Position numbers and translations under genes: made by a program. From NCBI RefSeq assembly GCF_004798935.1, contig NZ_RAHT01000002.1, forward strand, positions 124,001 through 188,000: a stretch of DNA of 64,000 nucleotides, in the 5' to 3' direction. The notes beneath the pieces are model-generated. The model was not told the origin of the DNA, made no database searches, and was given only the letters and a program-made list of their open reading frames with translations. This document shows, piece by piece, positions 1-9,310 of this stretch. The stretch's first letter is position 1. Each line of letters begins with the position of its first letter. The DNA comes from Ningiella ruwaisensis. GTDB lineage: Bacteria; Pseudomonadota; Gammaproteobacteria; Enterobacterales; Alteromonadaceae.

Positions 1-1424
1 GCCGCTCCAGCTGCCATGGGAGGAATATCAGTCAAGTCAAATTTGGCCAAAGACCGGCAATGTTCAACGAGCTCACGCTCGCCTTGAAGCACGTGCACCA
101 TCATTGCCGTCTGCCCATCCTTAAACGTTGTAAATTCCTGGGCTTTAGCAACGGGGATAGTGGTGTTTCGGGGAATGATTTTCTCCACTAGTCCGCCCAT
201 GGTTTCAATGCCTAGAGACAAAGGCAGCACGTCCAACAAAAGCATATCGGACTCAGGTTTATTGCCTACCAAAATATCCGCCTGAATGCCAGCCCCTATG
301 GCGACGACTTTATCCGGGTCAATACTGGTAAGCGGATCGCTTTGAAAAAACGCACCAACCTTTTGACGCACTAGAGGAACGCGCGTTGAACCACCTACCA
401 TTACCACTTCGCTAATGTCATCAATATTCAGCTTTGCATCTTTTAAGGCGCGCTTACAGGTTTTGATGGTTTTCTCAACTAAGGCGTCTATTAAGGCGTC
501 AAATTGTTTTTTTGTCAGAGAATAGGCGTGCGTTTTATCGCCAAGCGCTAACTGCTTTTCAAAGCTGTCGTTATCGCTAAGATGCTCTTTTATCTGTTTT
601 GCTGCATCCATTAAGGCACGATGGTGAGCTTTACTGTCTTTTTCACTTAGCGACAAGCGCTCAACTATATCTTTTACAATTGCCAAGTCAAAATCATCAC
701 CACCTAGCGCAGTATCACCCGCGGTGGCCAATACTTCAAATACGCCTTTATTTAAAGTAAGGATGGATACGTCAAACGTGCCGCCCCCTAAATCAAAGAC
801 AGCGATACTACCTTGCTTATCATCGGTATTCTCTTTTGAATCTAATCCGTAAGCGATGGCAGCGGCTGTTGGTTCATTCAACAGGCGAAGTACCGTTAAT
901 CCGGCAAGCTGAGCGGCATCTTTTGTACTTTGTCTTTGCGCATCATCAAAATAGGCAGGAACAGTAATAACCGCGCCGGTAATGTCATCATTTAGTGCGG
1001 CTTCGGCGCGATCTTTCAGCGCTTTGAGAATATCAGAAGAAATTTGAACGGGATTTTTAGCGCCTTGCGCCGTTTTAAATATCGGATTACCGCTTTGATT
1101 CTCAAATTCGTAAGGCAACTCGTTCCAGGTGCTTATTACATCTTGCACACTTCGACCCATGAAGCGCTTCACCGACACAATTGTATTTTGTGGATCTTTT
1201 ACTGCAGCTGCAGTGGCTAGCGAACCAACTTGCACTGCATCAGGCAAATAACGCACGACCGAGGGCAATAGATGCTGACCGTTTTCATCAACAATGGTTT
1301 TTGCTTCGCCGCTTTGCACAACCGACACTAAAGAGTTGGTAGTACCCAAATCGATACCTATACCTATTTTTCGTTCGTGCGGTGCTGCGCTTTGTCCAGG
1401 TTCTGCAATTTGCAGTAATGCCAT
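1..1424 (-). CDS. hscA: Fe-S assembly chaperone HscA (Hsp70 family), C-terminus cut by window edge
   Basis: Specialised cytosolic Hsp70 that, with co-chaperone HscB, uses ATP to release [2Fe-2S] clusters from the scaffold IscU. The visible 474 codons start at an ATG at 1424 and read [19 protein letters not shown] followed by [12 protein letters not shown], the Hsp70 phosphate-binding motif, after the short N-terminal extension typical of HscA rather than DnaK. The whole ATPase domain and part of the substrate-binding domain are visible; the family is about 620 residues, so the C-terminus (and probably fdx and iscX) lies outside. It follows hscB after about 50 bp in the same direction, in usual isc order. 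Confidence 0.95.
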   Translation of the reverse strand, partial: MALLQIAEPGQSAAPHERKIGIGIDLGTTNSLVSVVQSGEAKTIVDENGQHLLPSVVRYLPDAVQVGSLATAAAVKDPQNTIVSVKRFMGRSVQDVISTWNELPYEFENQSGNPIFKTAQGAKNPVQISSDILKALKDRAEAALNDDITGAVITVPAYFDDAQRQSTKDAAQLAGLTVLRLLNEPTAAAIAYGLDSKENTDDKQGSIAVFDLGGGTFDVSILTLNKGVFEVLATAGDTALGGDDFDLAIVKDIVERLSLSEKDSKAHHRALMDAAKQIKEHLSDNDSFEKQLALGDKTHAYSLTKKQFDALIDALVEKTIKTCKRALKDAKLNIDDISEVVMVGGSTRVPLVRQKVGAFFQSDPLTSIDPDKVVAIGAGIQADILVGNKPESDMLLLDVLPLSLGIETMGGLVEKIIPRNTTIPVAKAQEFTTFKDGQTAMMVHVLQGERELVEHCRSLAKFDLTDIPPMAAGA

Positions 1425-1475
1425 GACTTACCCTTTATTTATTCGTTTAATGCGTGATTTGATCGATTTAAGCGC

Positions 1476-2000
1476 TCAGTCATCTTCTAAAACTTGTTCT
1501 TTTCTAAGTTGCGCTTCCGACTCTAATTTAAGTAAAAACTTAAGCTTTGTAAGCGTTTGTGCAGCTTGATGGTTTGCATCATCTGTTTGCGTAGCAAGCT
1601 GACTTCTAACTTGTTCAATGTAATGTGTTGTGAGGTCGTTTATGTCAGATTCAAGTGCCGCAAAGTCACTGGACGATTCTGCCTCGGCCAGTTGCTCTCT
1701 GAGCTGCATCTGTTGCATCAAAAAATCGGTATCTCCCATGGTTTGTTGTTCATCCGCTAATTTATAAGCGCGTAAACTAAGTAAGTGCTCTCCACGTTTA
1801 ACCGGTGATTGCAACACAGAATAGGCATCATTAACCTGCGCGTTCTTCTGCAGATAGAGTCGCTTTTCCTGATCGCTGGCGTTAACGAAGCGGTCTGGAT
1901 GAGTAATTTTTTGAAGCAATTGATATTGGGCTTTGAGTTTTTGTAAATCAATGTCGAATTGCTCAGGTAAATTGAACAAATCAAAATAATTCGTGATCAC
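1476..2000 (-). CDS. hscB: J-domain co-chaperone HscB
   Basis: Co-chaperone that delivers IscU to HscA and stimulates its ATPase. The 174-residue protein has an N-terminal J-domain with the essential HPD tripeptide at residues 34-36 (THPDRF) and a C-terminal helical domain, rich in acidic and Leu residues, that binds IscU; length matches the family (about 171). It lies between iscA and hscA, with a 121-bp gap after iscA and 51 bp before hscA. Family and context agree, so the assignment is firm. Confidence 0.95.
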   Translation of the reverse strand: MITNYFDLFNLPEQFDIDLQKLKAQYQLLQKITHPDRFVNASDQEKRLYLQKNAQVNDAYSVLQSPVKRGEHLLSLRAYKLADEQQTMGDTDFLMQQMQLREQLAEAESSSDFAALESDINDLTTHYIEQVRSQLATQTDDANHQAAQTLTKLKFLLKLESEAQLRKEQVLEDD

Positions 2001-2121
2001 TTCGTTTAGCCCTTTTCGTTTAAATTATGAAAATAAACAGGATATCGCTATTAATCTATTAAAAACTACAGAACGTGAGTCACGCAGAGCTAAGCAATAG
2101 CGTTTGGAAAATTACTTGCTG

Positions 2122-2445
2122 TTAAACAGTAAAGCTCTCGCCACAGCCGCACTCGCCATTGACGTTAGGGTTTTTGAACTGAAAGCCTTCATTCAGACCC
2201 TCTTTCGCAAAATCAAGTTCTGTGCCGTCTAAATAGGCCAAACTTTTACCGTCTACAATGACTTTTACACCGTTATCTTCAAACACGGTGTCATCAGGGT
2301 TGAGTTCATCAACAAACTCAAGTACGTAAGCCAGCCCTGAACAGCCCGTTGTTTTGACGCCTAAACGAATACCCAGGCCTTTTCCTCTGTTCTGAAGAAA
2401 GGTTCGGGCGCGCTGCGCTGCTGATTCAGTTACGGTAATACTCAC
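2122..2445 (-). CDS. iscA: Iron-sulfur assembly protein IscA (A-type carrier)
   Basis: A-type carrier that accepts Fe-S clusters or iron and passes them to apo-targets. 107 residues, the usual length, with the three conserved cysteines in place: Cys35 (TTGCSG) and the C-terminal pair Cys99 and Cys101 (ECGCGESF). It is downstream of iscU in the isc operon, separated by 61 bp that hold a perfect 22-bp palindrome, so its expression relative to iscU could be set by an RNA hairpin (inference). Confidence 0.96.
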   Translation of the reverse strand: MSITVTESAAQRARTFLQNRGKGLGIRLGVKTTGCSGLAYVLEFVDELNPDDTVFEDNGVKVIVDGKSLAYLDGTELDFAKEGLNEGFQFKNPNVNGECGCGESFTV

Positions 2446-2466
2446 TATTATCTCCTACATACGACG

Positions 2467-2488
2467 CAGGCGAACCTAGGTTCGCCTG
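2467..2488 (-). other. Perfect 22-bp palindrome between iscU and iscA
   Basis: Two 11-nt half-sites starting CAGGCGAAC form a perfect palindrome in the 61-bp iscU-iscA spacer. Transcribed from the minus strand it would fold into a very stable GC-rich stem with a tiny loop. There is no U-run after it, so it is not a simple intrinsic terminator. It could protect the 3' end of an iscRSU transcript, mark a processing site, or bind a dimeric protein; the sequence alone does not decide. Confidence 0.6.
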
Positions 2489-2506
2489 ACCAGGTACTGA
2501 TATTTA

Positions 2507-2887
2507 TTACTTACGCTTGCTTTTGTAATCTTCTACTGCTGCTTTAATGGCATCCTCAGCCAAAATTGAGCAATGAATCTTCACTGGCGGTAAAGCCAGT
2601 TCTTGTGCAATATCAGTATTTTTAATACTAGTTGCTTCGTCAATGGATTTCCCTTTCACCCATTCAGTTACTAATGAACTTGACGCAATGGCAGAACCAC
2701 AACCATAGGTTTTAAACTTGGCGTCTTCAATAATACCATCGTCGTTGACTTTAAGCTGTAGACGCATAACGTCACCGCAAGCGGGTGCCCCTACCATACC
2801 AGTGGCAATGCTAGGATCATTTTTGTCAAATGCCCCCACGTTGCGCGGATTTTCATAATGGTCGATTACTTTTTCGCTGTAGGCCAT
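2507..2887 (-). CDS. iscU: Fe-S cluster scaffold IscU
   Basis: Scaffold on which IscS-derived sulfur and iron are built into [2Fe-2S] clusters. 126 residues, normal size. Ligands visible: Cys37 with Asp39 (PACGD), Cys63 (YGCGSA), and His105-Cys106 (KIHCS). The LPPVK motif recognised by HscA is at residues 99-103. It sits 56 bp after iscS in the isc operon. Confidence 0.97.
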   Translation of the reverse strand: MAYSEKVIDHYENPRNVGAFDKNDPSIATGMVGAPACGDVMRLQLKVNDDGIIEDAKFKTYGCGSAIASSSLVTEWVKGKSIDEATSIKNTDIAQELALPPVKIHCSILAEDAIKAAVEDYKSKRK

Positions 2888-2943
2888 GTTGTTACCCTCT
2901 GTAAAATTCTTGTGTCTATGCCAGTTGCCTGAGCAACATCAAA

Positions 2944-4167
2944 TTAATGATGCGCCCATTCAACAGAATCTAAATCAATACCTTCTTTGAACATATCCCA
3001 AAGCGGTGACATTTCGCGTAATTTCTCAATGGCGTTTTGAATAACGCTCACAACGTAGTCAATCTCTTCCTCAGTGGTAAAGCGACCGATACTAAAGCGA
3101 ATTGAGCTATGAGCGAGCTCATCGTTCAACCCAAGTGCACGCAATACATAAGACGGTTCTAAACTTGCTGAAGTGCAGGCCGAACCTGAGGAAACCGCCA
3201 TGTCTTTTAAAGCCATGATCAGGGATTCACCTTCAACAAAGTTAAAGCTTACATTCAGGTTATGAGCAACACGCTGCTCGAGGTCACCGTTTAAATAGAC
3301 TTCTTCAATGTCTTTGATACCGTTCCAAAGCTTGTCGCGCAAGCGGCGGATGCGCTCGTTTTCAGTTGCCATTTCTTCTTTTGCAATTCTGAACGCTTCA
3401 CCCATACCAACGATTTGATGCGTTGCCAAAGTACCTGAACGCATGCCACGCTCGTGACCACCGCCGTGAATTTGAGACTCGATGCGGATACGCGGCTTAC
3501 GTCGCACATAAAGTGCACCAATACCCTTCGGGCCGTATGTTTTATGCGCAGAAAAAGACATCAAGTCAACTTTCAAGGTCTGTAAGTCAATTGGTACCTT
3601 GCCAGTGCTCTGAGCCGCATCTACATGAAACACGATTTTTCGTTCACGACATATTTCACCAATGGCTTCAATGTCCTGAATAACGCCTATTTCGTTATTC
3701 ACATGCATGATGCTCACTAAAACCGTGTCGTCGCGCAATTCTGCTTTGAACTTCTCAAGATCCAAAATGCCGTTTGGCTCTGGCTGCATGTAAGTTACAT
3801 CGTAGCCTTCGCGCTCAAGTTGACGTGTGGTATCAAGTACCGCTTTATGCTCGGTTTTGAGCGTAATAATATGTTTACCACGGTTTTTGTAAAAATGTGC
3901 CGCGCCTTTAATGGCCAAGTTGTTAGACTCGGTTGCACCAGACGTGAATACGATTTCACGTGGGTCAGCGTTGACTAAATCCGCGATTTGGTTTCGGGCA
4001 ATATCAACTGCTTCTTCTGCCACCCAACCGAATTTATGCGAACGTGATGCCGGGTTACCAAAGTTACCTTCATGCGTGAGGCACTCTTTCATTTTTTCAG
4101 CAACACGCGGGTCTACCGGCGTGGTAGACGAATAGTCGAGATAGATTGGTAAATGTAAATTGCTCAT
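2944..4167 (-). CDS. iscS: Cysteine desulfurase IscS
   Basis: PLP enzyme that converts L-cysteine to alanine plus persulfide sulfur for Fe-S clusters, tRNA thiolation and other uses. 407 residues, close to E. coli (404). The PLP lysine is Lys209 in [12 protein letters not shown], and the mobile-loop catalytic cysteine is Cys331 in [15 protein letters not shown]. It begins only 12 bp after iscR, so the two are co-transcribed and under IscR control. Confidence 0.97.
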   Translation of the reverse strand: MSNLHLPIYLDYSSTTPVDPRVAEKMKECLTHEGNFGNPASRSHKFGWVAEEAVDIARNQIADLVNADPREIVFTSGATESNNLAIKGAAHFYKNRGKHIITLKTEHKAVLDTTRQLEREGYDVTYMQPEPNGILDLEKFKAELRDDTVLVSIMHVNNEIGVIQDIEAIGEICRERKIVFHVDAAQSTGKVPIDLQTLKVDLMSFSAHKTYGPKGIGALYVRRKPRIRIESQIHGGGHERGMRSGTLATHQIVGMGEAFRIAKEEMATENERIRRLRDKLWNGIKDIEEVYLNGDLEQRVAHNLNVSFNFVEGESLIMALKDMAVSSGSACTSASLEPSYVLRALGLNDELAHSSIRFSIGRFTTEEEIDYVVSVIQNAIEKLREMSPLWDMFKEGIDLDSVEWAHH

Positions 4168-4179
4168 CAGTTACTCCGC

Positions 4180-4659
4180 TTAAAGTTGCATACTAATTTC
4201 AATATCACGAATCATTTGTTTCGTATTTTTATCTTGACGACCAGCGACGGCTCTTACGTCACCTTTGCTCATTAATTCACCAAGCGTGATATCGTTTAAA
4301 AAACTGCTAATTCTGTCACTTAAATCCTGCCATAGGCTATGGGTAAGACATCTTTCCCCGCCCTGACAGTCTGAATTACCCTGACAACGCGTTGCGTCTA
4401 CAGACTCATCAACGGCTCGAATTACTTCGCCAATGGCAATCGTTGAGGCATCTCTGCCCAATTGATATCCACCGCCTGGCCCTCTTACACTTGATACCAG
4501 CTTTTGCTTTCTAAGCCTTGCAAAAAGTTGCTCAAGGTAGGATAAGGAAATCGCCTGCCGTTCCGATATATCTGCCAAGGACACCGGCCCGGCGTCGGAA
4601 TGTAACGCAACATCCAACATAGCGGTAACCGCGTATCTGCCTTTTGATGTTAACTTCAT
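4180..4659 (-). CDS. iscR: Fe-S-sensing transcriptional regulator IscR (Rrf2 family)
   Basis: Rrf2-family winged-helix regulator that represses the isc operon when it carries a [2Fe-2S] cluster. 159 residues; the N-terminal helix-turn-helix spans about 28-55, and the cluster ligands Cys92, Cys98 and Cys104 ([14 protein letters not shown]) plus His107 match E. coli spacing exactly. It is first gene of iscRSUA-hscBA. Upstream there is a promoter overlapped by a sequence very close to the type 1 IscR site, consistent with autoregulation. Confidence 0.96.
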   Translation of the reverse strand: MKLTSKGRYAVTAMLDVALHSDAGPVSLADISERQAISLSYLEQLFARLRKQKLVSSVRGPGGGYQLGRDASTIAIGEVIRAVDESVDATRCQGNSDCQGGERCLTHSLWQDLSDRISSFLNDITLGELMSKGDVRAVAGRQDKNTKQMIRDIEISMQL

Positions 4660-4693
4660 CGCGACAAAACCCTTTGTGACTTTATTAATGTAA

Positions 4694-4734
4694 AGTCTAA
4701 TTACCTGAGTAATTTTGTCAAGTATTTACTTGAC
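4694..4734 (-). promoter_or_regulatory. iscR promoter with overlapping type 1 IscR-like site and a perfect inverted repeat
   Basis: On the minus strand TTGACA (4716-4721) and TAGACT (4694-4699) are 16 bp apart, a plausible sigma70 promoter about 40 bp upstream of iscR. The stretch 4700-4725, reading ATACTTGACAAAATTACTC then AGGTAAT, differs from the type 1 IscR consensus as I recall it at about three of 25 positions and overlaps the -35 box. Just upstream, 4717-4734 forms a perfect 8-2-8 inverted repeat (GTCAAGTA / TACTTGAC) sharing the -35 region, possibly a second operator. Confidence 0.7.
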
Positions 4735-4829
4735 TATTTTAGTAGGTTATTCCAAAGCGCTTTACTTAAAGTGACATCTTGTCTTTACACAAAGCTTTTC
4801 TTATCAGGCCTTTAATGCAAATTTCGCCA

Positions 4830-5657
4830 TCAAATATGAGGATCAAAAGCCTCCGCAGCTGCTTTTTTCAAGGTAGGCGAAATACCTGTTGACGCAAAAT
4901 CCTCGGCCTTAAGCTTAGGTATGGAGTCGGTGCATACATCTCCGCCTAATGCCTGAATAACCTTGCACATCTCTTCGACTTTTGTATCCATAAGATGCAC
5001 GTGCTCCAGCATAAGTCCCAAGGCATTGGCGACTGGGTCTGGATTATCTTCAGACACCGCATAAGCGTCGAATCCATATTTTGCCGCAATTGCTTGACGT
5101 TTTTTAAATGCACCATCGTCGCTATTGGTAGCTGCCTGATTCGCTTTTGGCATAATGTTTCGGCCCGGAATGCCTATACATGTTGCTCCCGGCGGTACAT
5201 CTTTTACCACAACTGAATTTGAACCAACCCGAGCGTGTTCGCCAATCGTAATTGGACCAAGTATCTTAGCACCAGCGCCTACGACAACATTGTTGGCAAG
5301 GGTGGGATGGCGCTTTCCTGCTTGCCAACTGGTGCCACCCAGGGTAACTGAGTGATAAAGCGTCACATCATCCCCGATAACGGCCGTTTCGCCAATCACA
5401 ACGCCCATGCCGTGATCAATAAATACGCGCCGGCCAAGCGTAGCACCCGGGTGAATCTCAATTCCTGTGAGAAAGCGATTGATATTGGATATAAATCTGG
5501 CAAGCCAAGATAGCTTTATCTCCCACAGCCAGTGCGCAAATCGATGGATCCAGATTGCGTGCAAGCCCGGATAATTGAACAAAACCTCCAAAGTATTGCG
5601 GGCTGCCGGATCACGATGGAATACGCTTTTAATATCTTCTTGCATGCGTGCAAACAT
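4830..5657 (-). CDS. cysE: Serine O-acetyltransferase
   Basis: Makes O-acetyl-L-serine from serine and acetyl-CoA, the first step of cysteine synthesis. 275 residues; an N-terminal helical region is followed by left-handed beta-helix hexapeptide repeats (about 65-165: [18 protein letters not shown], then [12 protein letters not shown]). The catalytic His is probably the one in IDHGMG. It starts 3 bp after trmJ and lies upstream of iscR, so cysteine supply is placed next to the Fe-S operon that consumes it. The C-terminal tail from about 180 is less conserved. Confidence 0.95.
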   Translation of the reverse strand: MFARMQEDIKSVFHRDPAARNTLEVLFNYPGLHAIWIHRFAHWLWEIKLSWLARFISNINRFLTGIEIHPGATLGRRVFIDHGMGVVIGETAVIGDDVTLYHSVTLGGTSWQAGKRHPTLANNVVVGAGAKILGPITIGEHARVGSNSVVVKDVPPGATCIGIPGRNIMPKANQAATNSDDGAFKKRQAIAAKYGFDAYAVSEDNPDPVANALGLMLEHVHLMDTKVEEMCKVIQALGGDVCTDSIPKLKAEDFASTGISPTLKKAAAEAFDPHI

Positions 5658-5660
5658 AGA

Positions 5661-6494
5661 TTAACCTTTTGGGTCTTTATGTGGTTTGATACTTACTACT
5701 TGAGATGAAACTGCTTGAGATGAAACTGCTTGAGATGAAGCTTTAAGTTGGCGCTCAAACTTTGTCATTTTTGCGTGCTGTTTATCGATTGACGCTAATA
5801 TGCCTCGCAAAATATTTAATTCAAGCGCTTCTGGGCGAGCACGATTAAACAGTCTGATAAGTTTATCCATGACTGCTCCCGGGTGATTCTTTCGGATAAA
5901 GCGCGTTTTTAAAAGGCTAGACTCCAAATGCTCGTAGAACCGAGCCAAATCCTCAGCTAGTGGATAGTCTGCAACAGGTGTTTGAGGGAGAGATTCATTT
6001 TGAATGTCAAGAAAACGCATTCGGATTTCATAACAAAAGGTCTGAACGGCTTGTGCCAGATTCAAGGAGCTATACTCAGGATTCGCCGGAATAAAGGTAT
6101 GAAAGTCACATTTTCTGAGTTCATCATTGCTCAAACCGTTACTTTCTCGGCCAAACACCAATGCAACAGAATGTTTTGTTGCCTCTTCGCAAGCTTTAAA
6201 AGCCGTTTCACGAGTGCTTAGCATCGGCCAGGATAAGGTTTTAGTGCGCATTGATGTGCCAATAACCAAACCGCAATCACCAATGGCTTCATCTAAACTG
6301 TCCACAATTGTGACATTGGCTAAAACATCACCTGCACCTGCTGCCAGCGCGCTGGATTTGCCATCAGGTGGTGATTTTGGCGACACCAGATATAAAGAAG
6401 AAAGCCCCATGGTTTTCATTGCGCGAGCGGTCGAACCAATATTTCCGGTATGTGAGGTACTAACCAGCACAATACGGATAGCATCTAGCATCAA
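5661..6494 (-). CDS. trmJ: tRNA (cytidine/uridine-2'-O-)-methyltransferase TrmJ
   Basis: SPOUT-class enzyme that 2'-O-methylates nucleotide 32 of several tRNAs using AdoMet. 277 residues. Visible family signatures are the N-terminal [22 protein letters not shown], here quoted only in part as [15 protein letters not shown], and the knot region [15 protein letters not shown] plus [10 protein letters not shown]. The C-terminal 20 residues contain a repeated [10 protein letters not shown] segment encoded by near-identical 15-bp units. It is translationally coupled to cysE (3-bp gap) and divergent from suhB. Confidence 0.94.
   Translation of the reverse strand: MMLDAIRIVLVSTSHTGNIGSTARAMKTMGLSSLYLVSPKSPPDGKSSALAAGAGDVLANVTIVDSLDEAIGDCGLVIGTSMRTKTLSWPMLSTRETAFKACEEATKHSVALVFGRESNGLSNDELRKCDFHTFIPANPEYSSLNLAQAVQTFCYEIRMRFLDIQNESLPQTPVADYPLAEDLARFYEHLESSLLKTRFIRKNHPGAVMDKLIRLFNRARPEALELNILRGILASIDKQHAKMTKFERQLKASSQAVSSQAVSSQVVSIKPHKDPKG
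5701..5739. repeat. 15-bp tandem repeat inside trmJ 3' end
   Basis: Two perfect 15-bp units (TGAGATGAAACTGCT, at 5701-5715 and 5716-5730) and a partial third run in frame through trmJ codons for an SSQAV repeat. The unit is a multiple of three, so copy-number change by slippage would lengthen or shorten a disordered tail without a frameshift. Confidence 0.85.
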
Positions 6495-6627
6495 GCCTTC
6501 CTCGTAAAAATTTGATTATTCATTAAATGACTTCGAAAAAACGGCGCATAATATAGCATGTAGAGTGCTTGTCTGATACACTTCGCGCGTTTTTATCCCG
6601 TTCTTTTTACAATTTGGTGGTTTAACT

Positions 6628-7428
6628 ATGCATCCTATGCTCAATATCGCAGTGCGCGCCGCGCGTGCAGCTGGCTCAATCATCGCTCGTGGCTTTGAAA
6701 ACCTCGACGACCTCAACGTAGAAGCAAAAGGAAACAACGACTTCGTAACAAAAATAGATAAGGAAGCAGAAAAAGCCATCATTTCAAAAATTCAAAGTGC
6801 TTTCCCCGACCACAGCTTTGTGGGAGAAGAAGGCGGAAGCATCAATAATAATCCTGACTTTACCTGGGTAATCGACCCTTTAGATGGCACCAGCAACTTT
6901 ATTAAAGGCATTCCGCACTTTGCTGTGAGCATCGCACTATTATACAAAGGCAAACTAGACCAGGCAGTTGTATTTGATCCTATTCGCGGCGAACTATTTA
7001 CCGCCAGTAAAGGCAGCGGTGCACAGTTAAACGGTTACCGTATTCGCGCTACCAAAGGCAAAGATATATCTTCCACTATTTTAGCGACCGCCTTTCCTTT
7101 TAGAGACAAAGCGCGCTTGCAAGAGTCGCTTAGCCAATTTACACGTATTTTCTCACAGGTTGGAGATGTGAGAAGATGTGGCTCTGCTGCCCTTGACTTA
7201 GCTTACGTTGCTGCAGGTCGCTACGACGGCTACTGGGAAAAGGGACTTAAAGCCTGGGACATGGCGGCGGGCGAACTTTTGGTAAAAGAGGCAGGCGGAT
7301 TAATTACCGATTATGCGGGTAACAACGATCCTCTTTACGCTGAATTAAAAGCGCCAGGCAGCGCAAACGGTCTTGTTGCTGGCAATCCACGTGTGGTTCA
7401 GCATATTGTTAAGCAGTTAAAGGGATAA
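6628..7428 (+). CDS. suhB: Inositol-1-monophosphatase family protein SuhB
   Basis: Mg2+-dependent phosphatase fold (IMPase/FBPase). In enterobacteria SuhB is also a NusA-binding part of the rRNA antitermination complex. 266 residues. Metal-site motifs are present: FVGEEGG (about 65-71), the WVIDPLDGTSNF block (about 82-93) and WDMAAGELLVKEAGG (about 211-225). It is divergent from trmJ, the common gammaproteobacterial arrangement. A 16-bp direct duplication spans its stop codon, and a strong bidirectional hairpin follows. Confidence 0.95.
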   Translation: MHPMLNIAVRAARAAGSIIARGFENLDDLNVEAKGNNDFVTKIDKEAEKAIISKIQSAFPDHSFVGEEGGSINNNPDFTWVIDPLDGTSNFIKGIPHFAVSIALLYKGKLDQAVVFDPIRGELFTASKGSGAQLNGYRIRATKGKDISSTILATAFPFRDKARLQESLSQFTRIFSQVGDVRRCGSAALDLAYVAAGRYDGYWEKGLKAWDMAAGELLVKEAGGLITDYAGNNDPLYAELKAPGSANGLVAGNPRVVQHIVKQLKG

Positions 7429-7440
7429 GCAGTTAAAGGG
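7411..7440. repeat. 16-bp tandem duplication over the suhB stop codon
   Basis: AAGCAGTTAAAGGGAT at 7411-7426 is repeated at 7427-7440 (14 of 16 bases before divergence). The first copy supplies the last codons and start of the suhB stop codon; the second is non-coding, so it looks like a recent slippage duplication. Confidence 0.85.
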
Positions 7441-7462
7441 CTAAACCGTAAAACGATAAATT

Positions 7463-7494
7463 AAAGCCTTAAGCGAATAGACGCTTAAGGCTTT
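7463..7494. terminator. Bidirectional terminator between suhB and the YceI gene
   Basis: AAAGCCTTAAGCG (7463-7475) pairs with CGCTTAAGGCTTT (7482-7494) around a 6-nt loop, with short A/T runs on either side. It lies between two convergent genes and includes the stop codon of the minus-strand YceI gene. Confidence 0.75.
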
Positions 7495-8012
7495 GGAATA
7501 TCCAAAGTCATCTGAATTTCACGGCTAACCCAATCCGCTTCAGGATCTGAATCCAACCCTATGCCATATTCCAGTCGGTCAATTGCAAAGCGTGACTGAA
7601 GTCGTTCTCCATTTTCATTTAATTTAAAACTGACCGGTAGCGTTTTACCTCTAAGTCTCAGCGTGCCTTCTACCAAATAACCATTGTCTACCGCTTCAAT
7701 ATTTGAGCTGGTGAATTTTCCCACCGGGTGGTTTTTCACGTCAAACCAGTCGCCTTCCGGCAGGGTTTCGTCATAGATGGCATCACCCGTGCGAGCTGAG
7801 GCAAGCTGAAATTCAGCTTCAATTGATGGAGAAGCTTCTGGTGGAAGAGAAATTTTTGCGTTCCACCGGGTAAATTCACCTGAAAATGCCATACCTGCGT
7901 GCTCTCCGGCAAAGCCTACAATGCCTTGTGTATTATCTATATTGCTCTTCGAAAACACAAAGGTGCTTGCGCAGAGTAAACAAGCTAAAGCAAAAAAGCG
8001 AAGATAATGCAT
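7485..8012 (-). CDS. YceI-like periplasmic protein (lipocalin-like, polyprenoid-binding family)
   Basis: 175-residue secreted protein with a clear signal peptide (about 1-21, FFALACLLCASTFVFSKS). YceI-fold signatures include GIVGFAGEHAGMAFSGEF near the N-terminus and the SRFAIDRLEYGIG block near the C-terminus. Known relatives bind isoprenoid quinone-like lipids in a beta-barrel. It is last of a three-gene unit, YceI / cytochrome b561 / YceI, suggesting quinone handling next to a haem protein (inference). Exact ligand unknown. Confidence 0.85.
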   Translation of the reverse strand: MHYLRFFALACLLCASTFVFSKSNIDNTQGIVGFAGEHAGMAFSGEFTRWNAKISLPPEASPSIEAEFQLASARTGDAIYDETLPEGDWFDVKNHPVGKFTSSNIEAVDNGYLVEGTLRLRGKTLPVSFKLNENGERLQSRFAIDRLEYGIGLDSDPEADWVSREIQMTLDIPKP

Positions 8013-8028
8013 ATTGTTCCTCTAAAAA

Positions 8029-8610
8029 TTAGTTCTGGTCATTTTTAAACCACCACATGCGTTTAAGCAATTGTATATTCTGTTTTTTCTTATGCATTAT
8101 TACCGCAGCGATGTGGCCAATAATTATTAAAAGCAGGCCACTTGCGACAATCCAGTGGGTATTTCGGGCCAGGCTTTCAATGGTTTTATTTCTCTCAACA
8201 AACGGAATATGTGGCCATTTTATCCAATCAACAAACACGAAGGTTGGTAAGCCAAAGGGGCTTGCCGATACCATCAACCAACCACTTAGAGGCATTACAC
8301 AGAGGCCAATGTACAAAGCAAGATGTCCAAGTTTGGCCAGCTTTTGCTCTTTAACACTCAACTCGCTCGGTAAGGGAGGTTGATGTGTGAGCCAGCGAGT
8401 TAAAAGTCGCAACGCAATGGCCCACAGCATAATCACTCCAGATGCTTTGTGAATTTGAAAAAGCTTGTATTGGTCTGCCTTTGGCATCTCTGCATTGACC
8501 ATATAAAGACCACTGGCGAACATGAATAGCAGTCCACCGGCAATGAGCCAATGCAGCAAAACGCTTAAGCTGTGATAGCGTTTGTCAGGATAACGATTAT
8601 CGGTAAACAA
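8029..8610 (-). CDS. Cytochrome b561 family di-haem membrane protein
   Basis: 193-residue integral membrane protein with four predicted helices (about 14-34, 53-72, 91-110, 152-172) and histidines placed as haem b ligands (LLHWLIAGG, FQIHKASG, THWIVASG). Bacterial b561 proteins of this type (CybB-like) move electrons between quinone and superoxide or another partner. It sits between two YceI genes with 16-bp and 5-bp gaps, a recurring YceI-b561 pairing. The physiological donor cannot be told from sequence. Confidence 0.88.
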   Translation of the reverse strand: MFTDNRYPDKRYHSLSVLLHWLIAGGLLFMFASGLYMVNAEMPKADQYKLFQIHKASGVIMLWAIALRLLTRWLTHQPPLPSELSVKEQKLAKLGHLALYIGLCVMPLSGWLMVSASPFGLPTFVFVDWIKWPHIPFVERNKTIESLARNTHWIVASGLLLIIIGHIAAVIMHKKKQNIQLLKRMWWFKNDQN

Positions 8611-8615
8611 GAATC

Positions 8616-9245
8616 TTAATCCGCTAAAGCGAACTCGCCTTCAATCATCACTTCTACTTCATCGCCAATATTCGGCACGTATTTAGTCATGCCCCACTTG
8701 GAGCGCTCAATAGTAGTGCTTGCCGAAAATCCCATCGTTGGTTTACCACTGAAAGGCTGACGCTGCATGGCACCGTTGAAAATGACATCCAGTGTAACCG
8801 GCAAGCTTGTGCCTAAAAAGCTGAGATTACCCTGCATCTTGGCGGTATTTTCGCCGGTCATATCAATACTCGTTGATTCAAATGTTATAGCGGGGAATAC
8901 GCCTGCATTAAACCAGTCTTTATCGGTCGCCAAAATGTTATTAAAGTCTTTTTCTTCCGCATTAGGATAAGCCGTTTGAATAGACATTGGGTCAATAGTT
9001 GCGCTGACTTTACTGTTTTCAATGTCGTTAGGGTCAAAATCGATACTCGCATCAAAGTTTGCAAATCGCGCTACATAATCAGACAAGCCCAGATGGGATA
9101 CTTTCCATACCACACTGGCGTGACTTAAATCCAATTCATATGTTCCTTCAGGCATATCATTAAACGGGCTTTTTGCAAACACCCAGGAAACGCAGCTCGC
9201 CAGCAATAGCGCGCTGACAAAGGCAATTATTTTTATCGATTTCAT
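8616..9245 (-). CDS. YceI-like periplasmic protein, first gene of the b561 unit
   Basis: 209 residues with a signal peptide (about 1-24, IIAFVSALLLASCVSWVFAKS). YceI fold signatures: GTYELDLSHASVVWKVSHLG near the N-terminus (longest run kept short here: SHASVVWKVSHLG) and the C-terminal SKWGMTKYVPNIGDEVEV, which is the classical YceI ending. The second YceI gene of the unit is more divergent, so the two probably have different ligands or partners. Start supported by a purine-rich stretch before the ATG. Confidence 0.88.
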   Translation of the reverse strand: MKSIKIIAFVSALLLASCVSWVFAKSPFNDMPEGTYELDLSHASVVWKVSHLGLSDYVARFANFDASIDFDPNDIENSKVSATIDPMSIQTAYPNAEEKDFNNILATDKDWFNAGVFPAITFESTSIDMTGENTAKMQGNLSFLGTSLPVTLDVIFNGAMQRQPFSGKPTMGFSASTTIERSKWGMTKYVPNIGDEVEVMIEGEFALAD

Positions 9246-9310
9246 GGCATCCTCTTTCGTTATTTGTGATTGACTGATCTTTTGTAATTGTTTGTTTTTT
9301 AAATAGCGAG

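Noticed and set aside
1294-1569. Plus-strand frame of 91 codons over hscA and hscB
   Set aside because: Antisense shadow of two conserved genes; no ribosome site and no recognisable sequence.
3423-3683. Plus-strand frame within iscS
   Set aside because: Fully antisense to iscS; arises from codon bias of that gene.
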